This document shows, piece by piece, positions 7,368 through 15,857 of a stretch of DNA of 37,150 nt. The stretch's first letter is position 1. Each line of letters starts with the position of its first letter. The notes under the pieces are model-generated. The model did no database searches. It saw only the letters and a program-made list of their open reading frames with translations, and was not told the DNA's origin. This DNA comes from CAZVPF01 sp964628195 (GTDB lineage Bacteria > Planctomycetota > Phycisphaerae > Sedimentisphaerales > Anaerohalosphaeraceae). Position numbers and translations under genes: made by a program. The stretch lies in NCBI GenBank assembly GCA_964628195.1, contig CAZVPF010000028.1:1-37150 (forward strand), in the 5' to 3' direction.

Positions 7368-9644
7368 TTAATAGGACAGTTCGAGGGTGTCCTCGGTTTT
7401 TTCCGCGCCGGGCAGGGTAACAAACAAGGTCGAAGTATCTAAGTGCCACTTATAGTCGCTCAGAGCTTTGCCGTTTACACTGACAGACTTCGGTGCAGCG
7501 GGCAGGTAGATGCGTGTTACGACCTGCACATTTTCTGTCGAAGTTATCAGCATTTTGATACTGCCGTCGTTTGTATTTATCGACTCGATACGCCCTGCGC
7601 ACGCAAGGGGCATTGCCTTGCCTTTCTCAAGCCTGTCAAGGTCGATGTAAAATCCTTTTTCGCCGGGTCCAAGCTCAACCCTGCTTAGAACCGAAAGCTC
7701 TCTGTCCAGCAGGTCGACAAAGCTGCCGTCGAAAACAAGCGGCTGCTCGCTGGTCGATTCTTCGAGACATGCCGCGACAACGTAAGGCCCGCGCCTGAGT
7801 TTGAAGTAGTTTCTCGCCCGGTATTCGATCCCCGCGGCGGCGGCGGCTTTTTTAACAACTTCACGAAGCTGCCCGGATGCTTTTTCGCTTCGAGAGTAAT
7901 ACGCCGGGTGTTTTCGAAGCACAAACACTCTGCCCTTGCCGGACTTGTAAGCTCCCTCGCCGCAGCTCTTTTCAAGGCCCAGCGACAGCATCAGATGTTC
8001 GGCCGGTGACTCGAAATCATTATCACCGGTGTTCCACCATTGCGCAACTTTATGGAAAGGGTCGGTCTCTGCGCCGATATAAACAAGCGACCCGCCCCCC
8101 GCCACCCAGTTTGCAAGTTCCTGGTGCAGGCCGGGGCTTTCGGGTTTCTGCAATTCATAGCTCAAGATCAAAACCTTAAAATCCTCCAGATAGCCCGCGA
8201 ACCGCCCTATGTTATCGAGCTGGACGGTGCGAACAAACACCCCGTCCTTAACCAGCGGAAGCGCCATCCCGAAAAAGCCCAGCCAGTCGTAAGATTCATG
8301 CTCTGTCTGGCGCAGGGGGTCGTTTTCGTTTCCAGCCAGGCCCAGCTTAAAGGCCGGGTTTGCCCGTTGAAACATCGACGAGTCGCCAAGCAGCAAACCA
8401 ACCCCATCCGTCGAGCCGTAAGTATCCACATCCTGCTGCTTCATGTCCCTGAGCTGGTTGAAGACCACTGCCAGAGTGGTCGCGTAATCACCGGGAATAT
8501 ACTTTCCATCCTTGCTGTCGCGCGGATACTTTCGGGTTATCACCCTTGAAGGCCACGGGCATATCTCATAACGCCAGACCTCAGGCTGCAGAAGCGAAGC
8601 GACCAGCGTGCAGATATAGTTCTCCCGGTAGTCGTCCCAGTCATGCTGCGGGTTGTCCTCGATGGGGTCGTGGAGAAACCACATTCTCTTGCCGGTTCCA
8701 CGCACAAGCTCCTGCATCACGCCGTATTCAAGAAAAGCGGTCTCGAAAGTCCGCTCCCGTATAACACCGTTATATTTGTTCGGTGAGCGGGATGTCCCGG
8801 TCCATATCTGCGCTATAAAACCGTCGACGACAGGCGAATTTACAAGCGAAGACTCGGGGCTGACTATTCGCCACTGCGTGTAGTTGATAAGGCTGTGTGT
8901 TGGAACGTAAACCCGAAGCTGCCTGTCGTGCTTTGCAAGGGCATACTCCCGGCAGGCCTCGGCGATTCTTCGTATATGCCGCTGGTAAAGGTAATACTGA
9001 AGCCTGGCAGTGTCGTACCTTGCCTGCACATCACTGTCGCCCCGGCGCCACTGGGTGCCGTAATACGCCTGCCACTGCTTTTTGAACTGCCCGCCGTATC
9101 CGCTCCTTGCCCAGAATTCCGGTTCTTCGAGATGGACCGCAAGGGCCCCTTCGTCAATCGCCTTTTTGACAATCTCGGTCAAATAATCGCTGAAAGCAAC
9201 GCTTGGAACCATGTACGGCGTTTCCCTGCCGTGCATTATAGGCGCACCGGACCCGTCAACCTGGCCGTGGTCCCAATGCTCCGTACCGTTCCATTGACCC
9301 TTGAGAAAATCACCGTAAGAACCCCAGGAAGAGCCCGTCATAAAATGCGTCACAAAATCTTTTTGCCTCCATCCTTTTATGCGGCCCGGGAAATCATGTT
9401 TGCCGTAAACCATCGCAGCGTCGCATCGGAAATCATAGATGGACCGATAAGCCCTGCTGGTCTGTATCGAAGTCAACTCCTCGGACCTGTTGGTTACAAG
9501 CCTGATTTTCAGGGCATGAGGCTTTTGCGAGTTTTCAATATCCTTCCCGAAAACCGCACCTGCTGCGGCCAGTGTCATCAAAAACAATAAAAATCCCCCT
9601 GCCCTTGGCCCGGGCCTTTTAAAAAAAACGTCAAGTTTCAGCAT
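7368..9644 (-). CDS. large exported protein of unknown family, possible glycosidase-like fold
   Basis: I do not recognise a named family. The start is placed at the ATG at 9644 (758 aa), which has AGG 5 nt upstream, rather than the TTG 12 bp earlier. Residues 1-33 form a signal peptide with a hydrophobic core (GGFLLFLMTLAAAGA). Residues about 45-420 alternate strands and helices and contain many aromatics plus a DEGALAVHLEEPEFW segment (164-178), compatible with a TIM-barrel hydrolase carrying acidic residues at strand ends. Residues about 488-530 (VLILSYELQK then ANWVAGGGSLVYIG) resemble the glutamine-amidotransferase-like domain that follows the barrel in GH42-type beta-galactosidases. A short beta domain closes the protein. 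An extracytoplasmic carbohydrate-related role is likely but unproven. Confidence 0.78.
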   Translation of the reverse strand: MLKLDVFFKRPGPRAGGFLLFLMTLAAAGAVFGKDIENSQKPHALKIRLVTNRSEELTSIQTSRAYRSIYDFRCDAAMVYGKHDFPGRIKGWRQKDFVTHFMTGSSWGSYGDFLKGQWNGTEHWDHGQVDGSGAPIMHGRETPYMVPSVAFSDYLTEIVKKAIDEGALAVHLEEPEFWARSGYGGQFKKQWQAYYGTQWRRGDSDVQARYDTARLQYYLYQRHIRRIAEACREYALAKHDRQLRVYVPTHSLINYTQWRIVSPESSLVNSPVVDGFIAQIWTGTSRSPNKYNGVIRERTFETAFLEYGVMQELVRGTGKRMWFLHDPIEDNPQHDWDDYRENYICTLVASLLQPEVWRYEICPWPSRVITRKYPRDSKDGKYIPGDYATTLAVVFNQLRDMKQQDVDTYGSTDGVGLLLGDSSMFQRANPAFKLGLAGNENDPLRQTEHESYDWLGFFGMALPLVKDGVFVRTVQLDNIGRFAGYLEDFKVLILSYELQKPESPGLHQELANWVAGGGSLVYIGAETDPFHKVAQWWNTGDNDFESPAEHLMLSLGLEKSCGEGAYKSGKGRVFVLRKHPAYYSRSEKASGQLREVVKKAAAAAGIEYRARNYFKLRRGPYVVAACLEESTSEQPLVFDGSFVDLLDRELSVLSRVELGPGEKGFYIDLDRLEKGKAMPLACAGRIESINTNDGSIKMLITSTENVQVVTRIYLPAAPKSVSVNGKALSDYKWHLDTSTLFVTLPGAEKTEDTLELSY

Positions 9645-9730
9645 ACTAACCTGCAATTTTTAACAGTATATAACTTTTGTGTTGGGAAAGTTTAACCTCT
9701 TAAACCGCCGGGGTCAAGACTTTTAAGCTG

Positions 9731-9759
9731 TTGCACCCGGCTTTCCAAGCTGGTATAAT
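9731..9759 (+). promoter_or_regulatory. extended -10 sigma70 promoter for the SDR gene
   Basis: TTGCAC (9731-9736) is followed after 17 bp by a perfect TATAAT (9754-9759) preceded by TGG, an extended -10 (TGnTATAAT). A start near 9767 gives a leader of about 35 nt to the preferred ATG at 9802. The -35 is weak, but an extended -10 compensates. Confidence 0.65.
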
Positions 9760-9801
9760 CTTCACGTTGCAAAAGCTTTCTTATACATGAAACGGAAAGT
9801 T

Positions 9802-10818
9802 ATGTCGTGCAAAATTCTGATAACAGGCGGATGCGGTTTTCTCGGACAGTACATAACTGCTGAACTAATGCCCCAGATGCCCACTGCGAGAATATTGATT
9901 CTCGACCTGAAGCCGAACCCCGCAGCAGTGATCGACGTGGCGAAATTCGCAAACGTTGAGATGCTTGCCGGGGTCGACATAACCCAACCCCGCGACCTTG
10001 CCGGTAAATTTGACGACGTTGACACCGTGATTCACCTTGCCGGGCTTGTGTCCTTTTCTTACCGGGACAGAGACCTTCTAAACGCCGTCAACGTTGAGGG
10101 CACATCCAACGTGCTCAAGGCAGCCCAGGACGCAGGTGTCAAACGCTTCTTGCACGTAAGCTCCGTCGCCGCACTGGGCTACAGGGACCACCCCGCGGAA
10201 CTGGTGGACGAGGACTTCAAATTCGACTGGTCCGCCGCACGCAAAAAACATAAATACTACATGCTCAGCAAACATCTCGCCGACGAAAAGCTGGACAGCG
10301 TCAAAGGCCGGGGCATGGATGTGACGGTTTTTTATCCCGGCCTGATGTTCGGGCCCGGTGACGTAACCAACAGCGTAAAACTGATAACCGCCATTGCAGC
10401 CGGCAAAGTGCCCTTTAACATGCCCGGCGGCACGAACATTGTGGATGTTCGTGATGTTGCGCGGGGCATAAGCAATGCCCTGTCGCGAAACACAGCACCG
10501 GGAAAATATCTTCTTAGCGGTTATAACCTGTCGTATAAAGAGGTCAACTCCGTCATCGCCCAATCGCTCGCAAAAGCGCCGCCTAAAATTACACTGCCCC
10601 GCCGGCTGCGCGCGGCAATGTACCGTATTTTCATCACAGCAGAAAAACTGAACCGTCGTAAATTGCAGCTTACCGCCGACAACGTTGACTCGGCATTTAG
10701 ATGGCGATACTTCGACAACTCCCGCGCCGCCGAATCGCTCGGCTGGAAACCGCGGATAAGTTTCGAGCAAACCATTCGAGACACAATAGACTGGATGAGG
10801 CAAAATAATAGACTCTGA
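9802..10818 (+). CDS. NAD-dependent epimerase/dehydratase (extended SDR)
   Basis: This cytoplasmic oxidoreductase has a Rossmann fold. From the preferred start at 9802 (338 aa) it begins MSCKILITGGCGFLG, with the TGGxGFLG nucleotide-binding loop at residues 8-15. The catalytic pair is Y153 and K157 (YMLSK), with a serine at 120-121 (HVSSVAAL) and the family PG segment (VFYPGLMFGPGD). An upstream ATG at 9787 is in frame, but only 9802 has a GGA ribosome site at a normal distance. The pattern resembles dihydroflavonol reductase, 3-beta-HSD or nucleotide-sugar epimerase relatives, so the substrate is uncertain. The flippase gene that follows on the same strand suggests a nucleotide-sugar role, but that gene has its own promoter. 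Confidence 0.88.
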   Translation: MSCKILITGGCGFLGQYITAELMPQMPTARILILDLKPNPAAVIDVAKFANVEMLAGVDITQPRDLAGKFDDVDTVIHLAGLVSFSYRDRDLLNAVNVEGTSNVLKAAQDAGVKRFLHVSSVAALGYRDHPAELVDEDFKFDWSAARKKHKYYMLSKHLADEKLDSVKGRGMDVTVFYPGLMFGPGDVTNSVKLITAIAAGKVPFNMPGGTNIVDVRDVARGISNALSRNTAPGKYLLSGYNLSYKEVNSVIAQSLAKAPPKITLPRRLRAAMYRIFITAEKLNRRKLQLTADNVDSAFRWRYFDNSRAAESLGWKPRISFEQTIRDTIDWMRQNNRL

Positions 10819-10838
10819 GCCCGCCGGTTCCCGCTCTA

Positions 10839-10867
10839 TTGACTAAATGCCCTGTTTTGAATATACT
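10839..10867 (+). promoter_or_regulatory. strong sigma70 promoter of the flippase gene
   Basis: TTGACT (10839-10844) and TATACT (10862-10867) are spaced by exactly 17 bp, each matching consensus at 5 of 6 positions. A start near 10874 leaves a leader of about 33 nt to the ATG at 10907. The promoter sits between the SDR stop and the flippase start. Confidence 0.7.
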
Positions 10868-10906
10868 TACCGTGTAAATTAAGTATGGAATTAGGACAGC
10901 TTTTAT

Positions 10907-12475
10907 ATGTCGCAGGACGGCGAATACCCTGATCTGGTTGGAAAGACTGAACCGGAGCTTTTCAAACAGTCGGTCCACGCGGGGATATGGGTGGCCGCGA
11001 CTCGTGCCGTGATGCTTTTGCTCTCGGCGGTTCGGCTCATAGTTCTTGCCCGGCTGCTTGAAAAAAAGGACTTCGGTTTGATGGGCGTCGCACTCCTGCT
11101 TATCGACACGCTGAACACTTTTTCACAGGCAGGCTTTAACGAGGCTCTTATCCGTGAGAGAAGCGATATAAGGGCTTATCTCGACACGGCATGGACGACC
11201 GGTATTGTTCGTGGTCTGCTCCTTTACCTGCTGCTGTTTTTCCTCGCGCCGGTCATGGCGGGCCTTAAGGTCGACCCGCAGCAGTCAAGCACCGCGGTGA
11301 TGGTGATACGAACTGTGGGATTGACGCTGATAATAAATCCTCTAACCAATATCGGCACCATATATTTTACCCGCGAGATGCGGTTCAGCAAAACGTTCAT
11401 AATGCAGACAGCGAACCGTCTCTTGAGTATACTGACCAGTATCGCCGTTGCTGTTGTTTTTAGAAATGTGTGGGCGCTTGTGGCCGGAGTCGTGCTCGGT
11501 TCGGCTATGGGAAGTGGATTGAGTTATTTCCTTCACGGCTATCGGCCGAGACTGCGAATGCAGTGGGATAAGTTTCAGCAGATGTGGTCCTTCGGGCGGT
11601 GGGTCTTTCTCAGCACGGTCATCGGTTTTCTGATGACCGAGGGCGATGACTTCTTCGTGTGGTTTTATCTCGGTGTTACCGAGCTTGCGATTTACAGGCT
11701 GGCGTATCACTTTGCGAATATGCCTGCAACCGAGATAACGAGGCTTATTAACCAGGTCAGCTACCCGGCTTTTGCGAAACTGCAGGACGACCTGCCCAGG
11801 CTCAAAGACGCTTTCTTGAAAGTACAGCTTATGACCGCACTTGTTACGATGCCTGTTGCCGGTCTGATACTTATGCTCGCGCCGGATTTTGTAAAGCTGT
11901 TTCTGGGTGATAAGTGGCTGGCTGCTGCCGTGCCGATGCAGATACTTTCGCTCTACGGCATGATGAGAGCGATAGGCTCCTCGCGCAGCCCGCTGTTCAA
12001 GGCGGTAAATAAATTCGGGGAAATAGTTACGCTTCAGACAGCCAAACTTGTTCTGTTTTTGTGCCTCCTGTATCCGCTTACCAGAAGATACGGTATCGCC
12101 GGGACAAGCAGCGTGATAGTAATCGTCAGCGGTTTAGGTCAGTTTTTTGGGCTTTGGATAACGCGAAAGGCTCTTAAAACCTCGTGGCTGCGGGTGGTAG
12201 AGCCGCTCTTTTTCCCGTTTGTCACAACACTGGTGATGGCAGGTGTTATATATGCCATGAAATTATACCTTTTCGCAGAACCGACGATATGCTCGTTCGT
12301 GATTTGCGGCCTTGTCGGCGCTGGTTTATATATACTTTTGATACTTATGGCCGACAGCATTTTCAGTTTCGGCGCAATAAAACTTATCAGGGCTCACTTT
12401 GATGTAACATCACATATTGAACCTGCAGGAAAAACACAGAATTTGATCTCTCGGATACTGGGCCGGCAAAAGTAA
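10907..12475 (+). CDS. Wzx/MurJ-like polysaccharide flippase
   Basis: This 522-residue integral membrane protein belongs to the polysaccharide-export flippase group that moves undecaprenyl-linked oligosaccharides to the outer face of the inner membrane. Many hydrophobic segments are spread along its length, consistent with about 12-14 helices. The amphipathic, cationic N-terminal region (residues 20-60, ending RLIVLARLLEKKDFGLMGVALLLIDT) is a hallmark of the family. It has its own good promoter and a distant AGGA element. It is convergent, only 19 bp apart, with a glycosyltransferase 4 gene, as expected in an envelope-polysaccharide region. The lipid-linked substrate is unknown. Confidence 0.88.
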   Translation: MSQDGEYPDLVGKTEPELFKQSVHAGIWVAATRAVMLLLSAVRLIVLARLLEKKDFGLMGVALLLIDTLNTFSQAGFNEALIRERSDIRAYLDTAWTTGIVRGLLLYLLLFFLAPVMAGLKVDPQQSSTAVMVIRTVGLTLIINPLTNIGTIYFTREMRFSKTFIMQTANRLLSILTSIAVAVVFRNVWALVAGVVLGSAMGSGLSYFLHGYRPRLRMQWDKFQQMWSFGRWVFLSTVIGFLMTEGDDFFVWFYLGVTELAIYRLAYHFANMPATEITRLINQVSYPAFAKLQDDLPRLKDAFLKVQLMTALVTMPVAGLILMLAPDFVKLFLGDKWLAAAVPMQILSLYGMMRAIGSSRSPLFKAVNKFGEIVTLQTAKLVLFLCLLYPLTRRYGIAGTSSVIVIVSGLGQFFGLWITRKALKTSWLRVVEPLFFPFVTTLVMAGVIYAMKLYLFAEPTICSFVICGLVGAGLYILLILMADSIFSFGAIKLIRAHFDVTSHIEPAGKTQNLISRILGRQK

Positions 12476-12494
12476 GCAATCCTTAGACAAATAA

Positions 12495-13721
12495 TTATCC
12501 GGACTGCTCAACTATTTCCTGAAATGTCAAAAAAAGCATTCGGTTCAGCTTTTCAATCGCAAATTCACTGCAAACCTTTTGTCGGGCGTTTTGCGTCAAC
12601 TCGCCCCACAGTTCTGGGCAGTCGAGCAGGTGCAGAATTTTTTCGGCAAGCTGGTCACTGTTTTTTTCATCTGCGAGCAGGCCCGTCTTTCCCTCTTCAA
12701 TCAGCTCCGGGATTCCGCTGTGCCTGGTGCTGACCACCACAAGACCCGCGGCCATAGCTTCCATAAGCGCCACAGGTATTCCTTCCATGTCGCCGTTTTC
12801 GGCGGTTACGCTGGAGAGGACGAAAACATGACAGTCCCCCAGAACGGCGGCAATTTGCTCATTCTCCAGTGCTCCGTGGAAGTGAATATAACTGTCCGCG
12901 TTTAACTGTTTAGCAAGGCTTTTGAGTTTTTCCAGCTCCGGCCCGTCTCCGGCGATATGGTATTCTATCGGTCGCCGGGCCGCCACTTTTGCGACAGCTT
13001 TCATTGAATATTCGATCCCCTTTTTCTCGACGAGCCTTGCTACCGTAACAAATTTTACAGGGTCTTGCGGCGGGTGTTTGGGACTGAAGCAGAACTTGTC
13101 CGTATCGATGCCCATTCGGTGCACTATTATTTTTCCCGGCGAAGCGCCGTTGTCGATTAGCTTTTGCCTCCAGTAATTGCTTATCGGCATCAGTGCGTCC
13201 ATTTGCCCGAATACCTCCTCGTATTTGCTCCAGCCGTACCGCGCGGTATAAGTGGACAGGTCCGAACCGTGAAAAAATGTTACCGCTGCTTTGGCCAGGC
13301 CCATTTTTTTCAGCGACGCTCCGACGATACCGGCCCAGCCGAAGTGGCAGTTAAGAACGTCAAACTTGTGCCCCGTCATTGAAAGCGCGTAATACAGAAT
13401 TTCATGTGAAAAGCCCTGCTCCCGTTTCAGAAGACAGCCAACGGCGCGGAAAACAAAAAAGGGGTCTCTGAATAAATTAAGTATGATCAAAAAGAGACTC
13501 TTTAGACGAAGCAGGGATTTGTTCTTCGGCATGGGGTGAAGGTAATGTATTTTCCTGTCGAGTCGATATTTTTGAAAATCGCGGTGGGTTATATCCTGCT
13601 CGGATTTGGACCTTGCGAAAATAGTCACATCACAGCCCAAATCTATCAGGCCGGTCACCTGGTTGAGTATGAATGTCTCGGAGAGACTTGGAAAACGGTC
13701 TGCAATGAAAGCTATCTTCAT
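12495..13721 (-). CDS. glycosyltransferase family 4 (GT-B)
   Basis: This is a cytoplasmic retaining glycosyltransferase that probably adds a sugar to a lipid-linked glycan. From the preferred ATG at 13721 (408 aa, AAAGGA ribosome site) it begins MKIAFIADRFPSLSETFILNQ, a typical N-terminal acceptor-domain start; the GTG 18 bp upstream lacks spacing for a ribosome site. The donor domain shows FVTVARLVEKKGIEY (224-238), HIAGDGPELEKL (255-266) and the E-x7-E motif from E313 to E321 (EGIPVALME), the signature of GT4. The opening SLSETFILNQ is reminiscent of colanic-acid and other exopolysaccharide transferases. It ends 19 bp from the convergent flippase gene. Sugar specificity is unknown. Confidence 0.92.
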   Translation of the reverse strand: MKIAFIADRFPSLSETFILNQVTGLIDLGCDVTIFARSKSEQDITHRDFQKYRLDRKIHYLHPMPKNKSLLRLKSLFLIILNLFRDPFFVFRAVGCLLKREQGFSHEILYYALSMTGHKFDVLNCHFGWAGIVGASLKKMGLAKAAVTFFHGSDLSTYTARYGWSKYEEVFGQMDALMPISNYWRQKLIDNGASPGKIIVHRMGIDTDKFCFSPKHPPQDPVKFVTVARLVEKKGIEYSMKAVAKVAARRPIEYHIAGDGPELEKLKSLAKQLNADSYIHFHGALENEQIAAVLGDCHVFVLSSVTAENGDMEGIPVALMEAMAAGLVVVSTRHSGIPELIEEGKTGLLADEKNSDQLAEKILHLLDCPELWGELTQNARQKVCSEFAIEKLNRMLFLTFQEIVEQSG

Positions 13722-13824
13722 CGGTCCTTTATCATTCACAGGTTAGAATTACCTTTGCGAATAATTATCGCAATTACATGAAATAATATAACCCGGGCAG
13801 TCATTTATTGCACGAACCAAGTTT

Positions 13825-13852
13825 AAAAAACCGATGGTTAATATCAAATCGG
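13825..13852 (-). terminator. intrinsic terminator of the efflux operon
   Basis: Reading the minus strand, CCGAT and ATCGG form a 5-bp stem with a 12-nt loop followed directly by TTTTTT. It begins 4 nt after the stop codon of the MacB-like permease. The stem is short, so efficiency is uncertain. Confidence 0.5.
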
Positions 13853-13856
13853 CGGG

Positions 13857-15128
13857 CTATTCGTGACGAAGCGCTATGATGGGGTCGACTTTTGCCGCTC
13901 GGATTGCCGGGTAAAGGCCGAAAACCACACCGATACCCACACTGATGAAAAGCGGCAGGGTAAGGCTAAGCGGCGTTACAACGGTTGGCATTTCGGCAAA
14001 GTATGTTATCACAGCCGGGATTGCAACTCCTATCCCGATCCCGACAATGCCTCCTATAGTCGACAGCACGATGGTCTCGATGAGAAACTGCGTGATTATC
14101 TGGCTCCGTTTTGCGCCGATTGCCCTGCGGATTCCGATCTCGCGCGTACGCTCGGTTACCGTGGCCAGCATAATATTCATAATACCGATTCCGCCCACAA
14201 GCAGGCTGATGCACGCGATTGAACCGAGTACGATGTTGAAAGTTCGCTTGGTCGCCTGCGCCTGCTTGAGCAGTGCAAGCGGCACGCTGACGATGTAGTC
14301 CTTTTTCTTGTGGAAGTGGCCGAGCATTTTTTCGATCGCGTTAGCGGTAAGTTCCACGTTTTCGGTTTTGTCGACCTGGACGATTATCTGGTGAAGCTCG
14401 ACGGTTTCCCTCTCGAAAGAACCCGTCGAGATGCGCGTCGAAGTGTCGCCGAACCTGCTCTTGGATACCGACATTGGGATGTAGACATCGATTTCCTGGT
14501 CGGGTATCTGTATGTTTCCCGCCTGTCCGCCCTGGCTTTTGATGATGCCGATTATCTCGAAGAAAGAGCCGCCTATCTTGACATGCTCGCCAATGGTGTT
14601 CTTGTTGGCAAGCAGCTTTCTTGCACCGTGCTCGGTAAGCACCGCAACAGCCGATTTTGTAAGTTCGTCGGCCTGGCTTATTTTCCTCCCTGCAAGCAGC
14701 GGCCTGTTCACAAGGTCAAACCACGTCGGCGTCGTGCCCACGACCCTAAGCTCCATCTTCTGCGAACCGAGGCGGGCCTCTTTACGCAGCAGCTTGGCAG
14801 GGGCGGTATTGACCACGGTGGCAAAAGAGTTCTTTATCCTCTCGTCATCTTCGTATGTAAGCCCGTATGTCACGGTGAATGACCGGCGGGCTGATTGTTG
14901 TTCGTCCTGGACGGGCTTAACGGCTGTGATAAGTATATTGTTGCTGCCAAGCTTTCTTATCTGGTCGAGCGCGTCTTTGCTTGCCCCTTCCCCTACGGCA
15001 AGCATCGCGACGACCGACCCGACACCGAAGACAACCCCGAGCATCGTAAGAAAAGACCTGAGCTTATGCAGCAGAAGATTTTCAACGCCGAGACTTACGT
15101 TCTGAAATATTTTTCTGCCCGATATCAT
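13857..15128 (-). CDS. MacB-like ABC transporter permease (FtsX domain)
   Basis: This is the membrane subunit of a mechanotransmission-type ABC exporter. The topology is classic for MacB: one N-terminal helix (about 20-45, LRSFLTMLGVVFGVGSVVAM), a large periplasmic domain, then three helices at about 299-323, 345-375 and 389-409. The coupling stretch ERTREIGIRRAIGAKRSQI connects the last helices, and the protein ends LYPAIRAAKVDPIIALRHE, a typical FtsX-family end. Unlike E. coli MacB the ATPase is a separate gene, whose stop overlaps this start by 4 bp (ATGA). It is the final gene of the tolC-macA-ATPase-permease operon. It should power substrate transfer from periplasm to the TolC-like duct. 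Confidence 0.93.
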   Translation of the reverse strand: MISGRKIFQNVSLGVENLLLHKLRSFLTMLGVVFGVGSVVAMLAVGEGASKDALDQIRKLGSNNILITAVKPVQDEQQSARRSFTVTYGLTYEDDERIKNSFATVVNTAPAKLLRKEARLGSQKMELRVVGTTPTWFDLVNRPLLAGRKISQADELTKSAVAVLTEHGARKLLANKNTIGEHVKIGGSFFEIIGIIKSQGGQAGNIQIPDQEIDVYIPMSVSKSRFGDTSTRISTGSFERETVELHQIIVQVDKTENVELTANAIEKMLGHFHKKKDYIVSVPLALLKQAQATKRTFNIVLGSIACISLLVGGIGIMNIMLATVTERTREIGIRRAIGAKRSQIITQFLIETIVLSTIGGIVGIGIGVAIPAVITYFAEMPTVVTPLSLTLPLFISVGIGVVFGLYPAIRAAKVDPIIALRHE

Positions 15129-15841
15129 GAATGTTCTATCCTGTCAATGCTTCCGTCTTTCATGTGCAGCCTGTTAGCTGCGTATTCGGCGATGTCATGT
15201 TCGTGGGTAACCATTATTACGGTTTTGCCTTCTTTGTTCAGCTCGGTCAGAAGATCGAGTATCTGCTCCCCTGTTGCGCTGTCGAGGTTCCCGGTCGGCT
15301 CGTCGGCGAGAAGTATCTGGGGATCGTTGGCAAGCGACCGCGCTATCGCGACCCTTTGCATCTGGCCGCCCGAAAGCTCTGTCGGACGGTGTCCGAGCCG
15401 GTTTCCCAGGCCCACCATTTCGGCGAGTTCTTTTGCCCGCTCTGCGCTTTTTTGCTCCTCCCAGCCGAGGTAGTAAAGTGGCAGCTCGATATTTCGCTGC
15501 ACCGTAAGCTGCGGGATCAGGTTGAAGCTCTGAAAGATGAATCCGAGGTGGCGAAGTCTTATTTCGCTCAGCTTGTCGTCACCGAGTCTGCTGACATCGT
15601 TATTCTCAAGAACGTACCTCCCGCTGGTCAGCCTGTCCAGGCACCCGAGAATGTTAAGCATGGTGCTCTTGCCGGAACCGCTCGGACCCATTATCGCCCA
15701 GAACGTCCCTTTCGCGAAGTCAATGCTCACACCGGCAAGGGCGTGAACCTGCTCTGTGCCCATCCGGTAAATTTTCTTTGCGTCCTCGAGTGAAAGGATA
15801 GGCTCGGCTTCATGTGGATTGTCCGGGTTTTTTTTTATCAT
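15125..15841 (-). CDS. MacB/LolD-type ABC transporter ATPase
   Basis: This 238-residue cytoplasmic ATPase drives the adjacent FtsX-domain permease. All motifs are intact: Walker A GPSGSGKST (52-60), Q104 in FIFQSFNL, signature LSGGQ (156-160), Walker B ILLADE with catalytic Glu181, and switch H213. The sequence MQRVAIARSL after the signature and the overall length place it with the LolD/MacB/FtsE group. It starts 16 bp after the membrane-fusion gene and overlaps the permease start in an ATGA junction, so translation is coupled. The substrate of the pump could be an antibiotic, peptide or lipoprotein. Confidence 0.94.
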   Translation of the reverse strand: MIKKNPDNPHEAEPILSLEDAKKIYRMGTEQVHALAGVSIDFAKGTFWAIMGPSGSGKSTMLNILGCLDRLTSGRYVLENNDVSRLGDDKLSEIRLRHLGFIFQSFNLIPQLTVQRNIELPLYYLGWEEQKSAERAKELAEMVGLGNRLGHRPTELSGGQMQRVAIARSLANDPQILLADEPTGNLDSATGEQILDLLTELNKEGKTVIMVTHEHDIAEYAANRLHMKDGSIDRIEHS

Positions 15842-15857
15842 TTCAAGACCCCGGCGA

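Noticed and set aside
8895..9590. 231-codon plus-strand frame
   Set aside because: It lies wholly antisense to the exported protein gene, has no recognisable domain and is a reading-frame shadow of that gene.
10078..10803. 241-codon minus-strand frame
   Set aside because: It is antisense to the extended SDR with clear Rossmann and YxxxK motifs, so the frame is a shadow.
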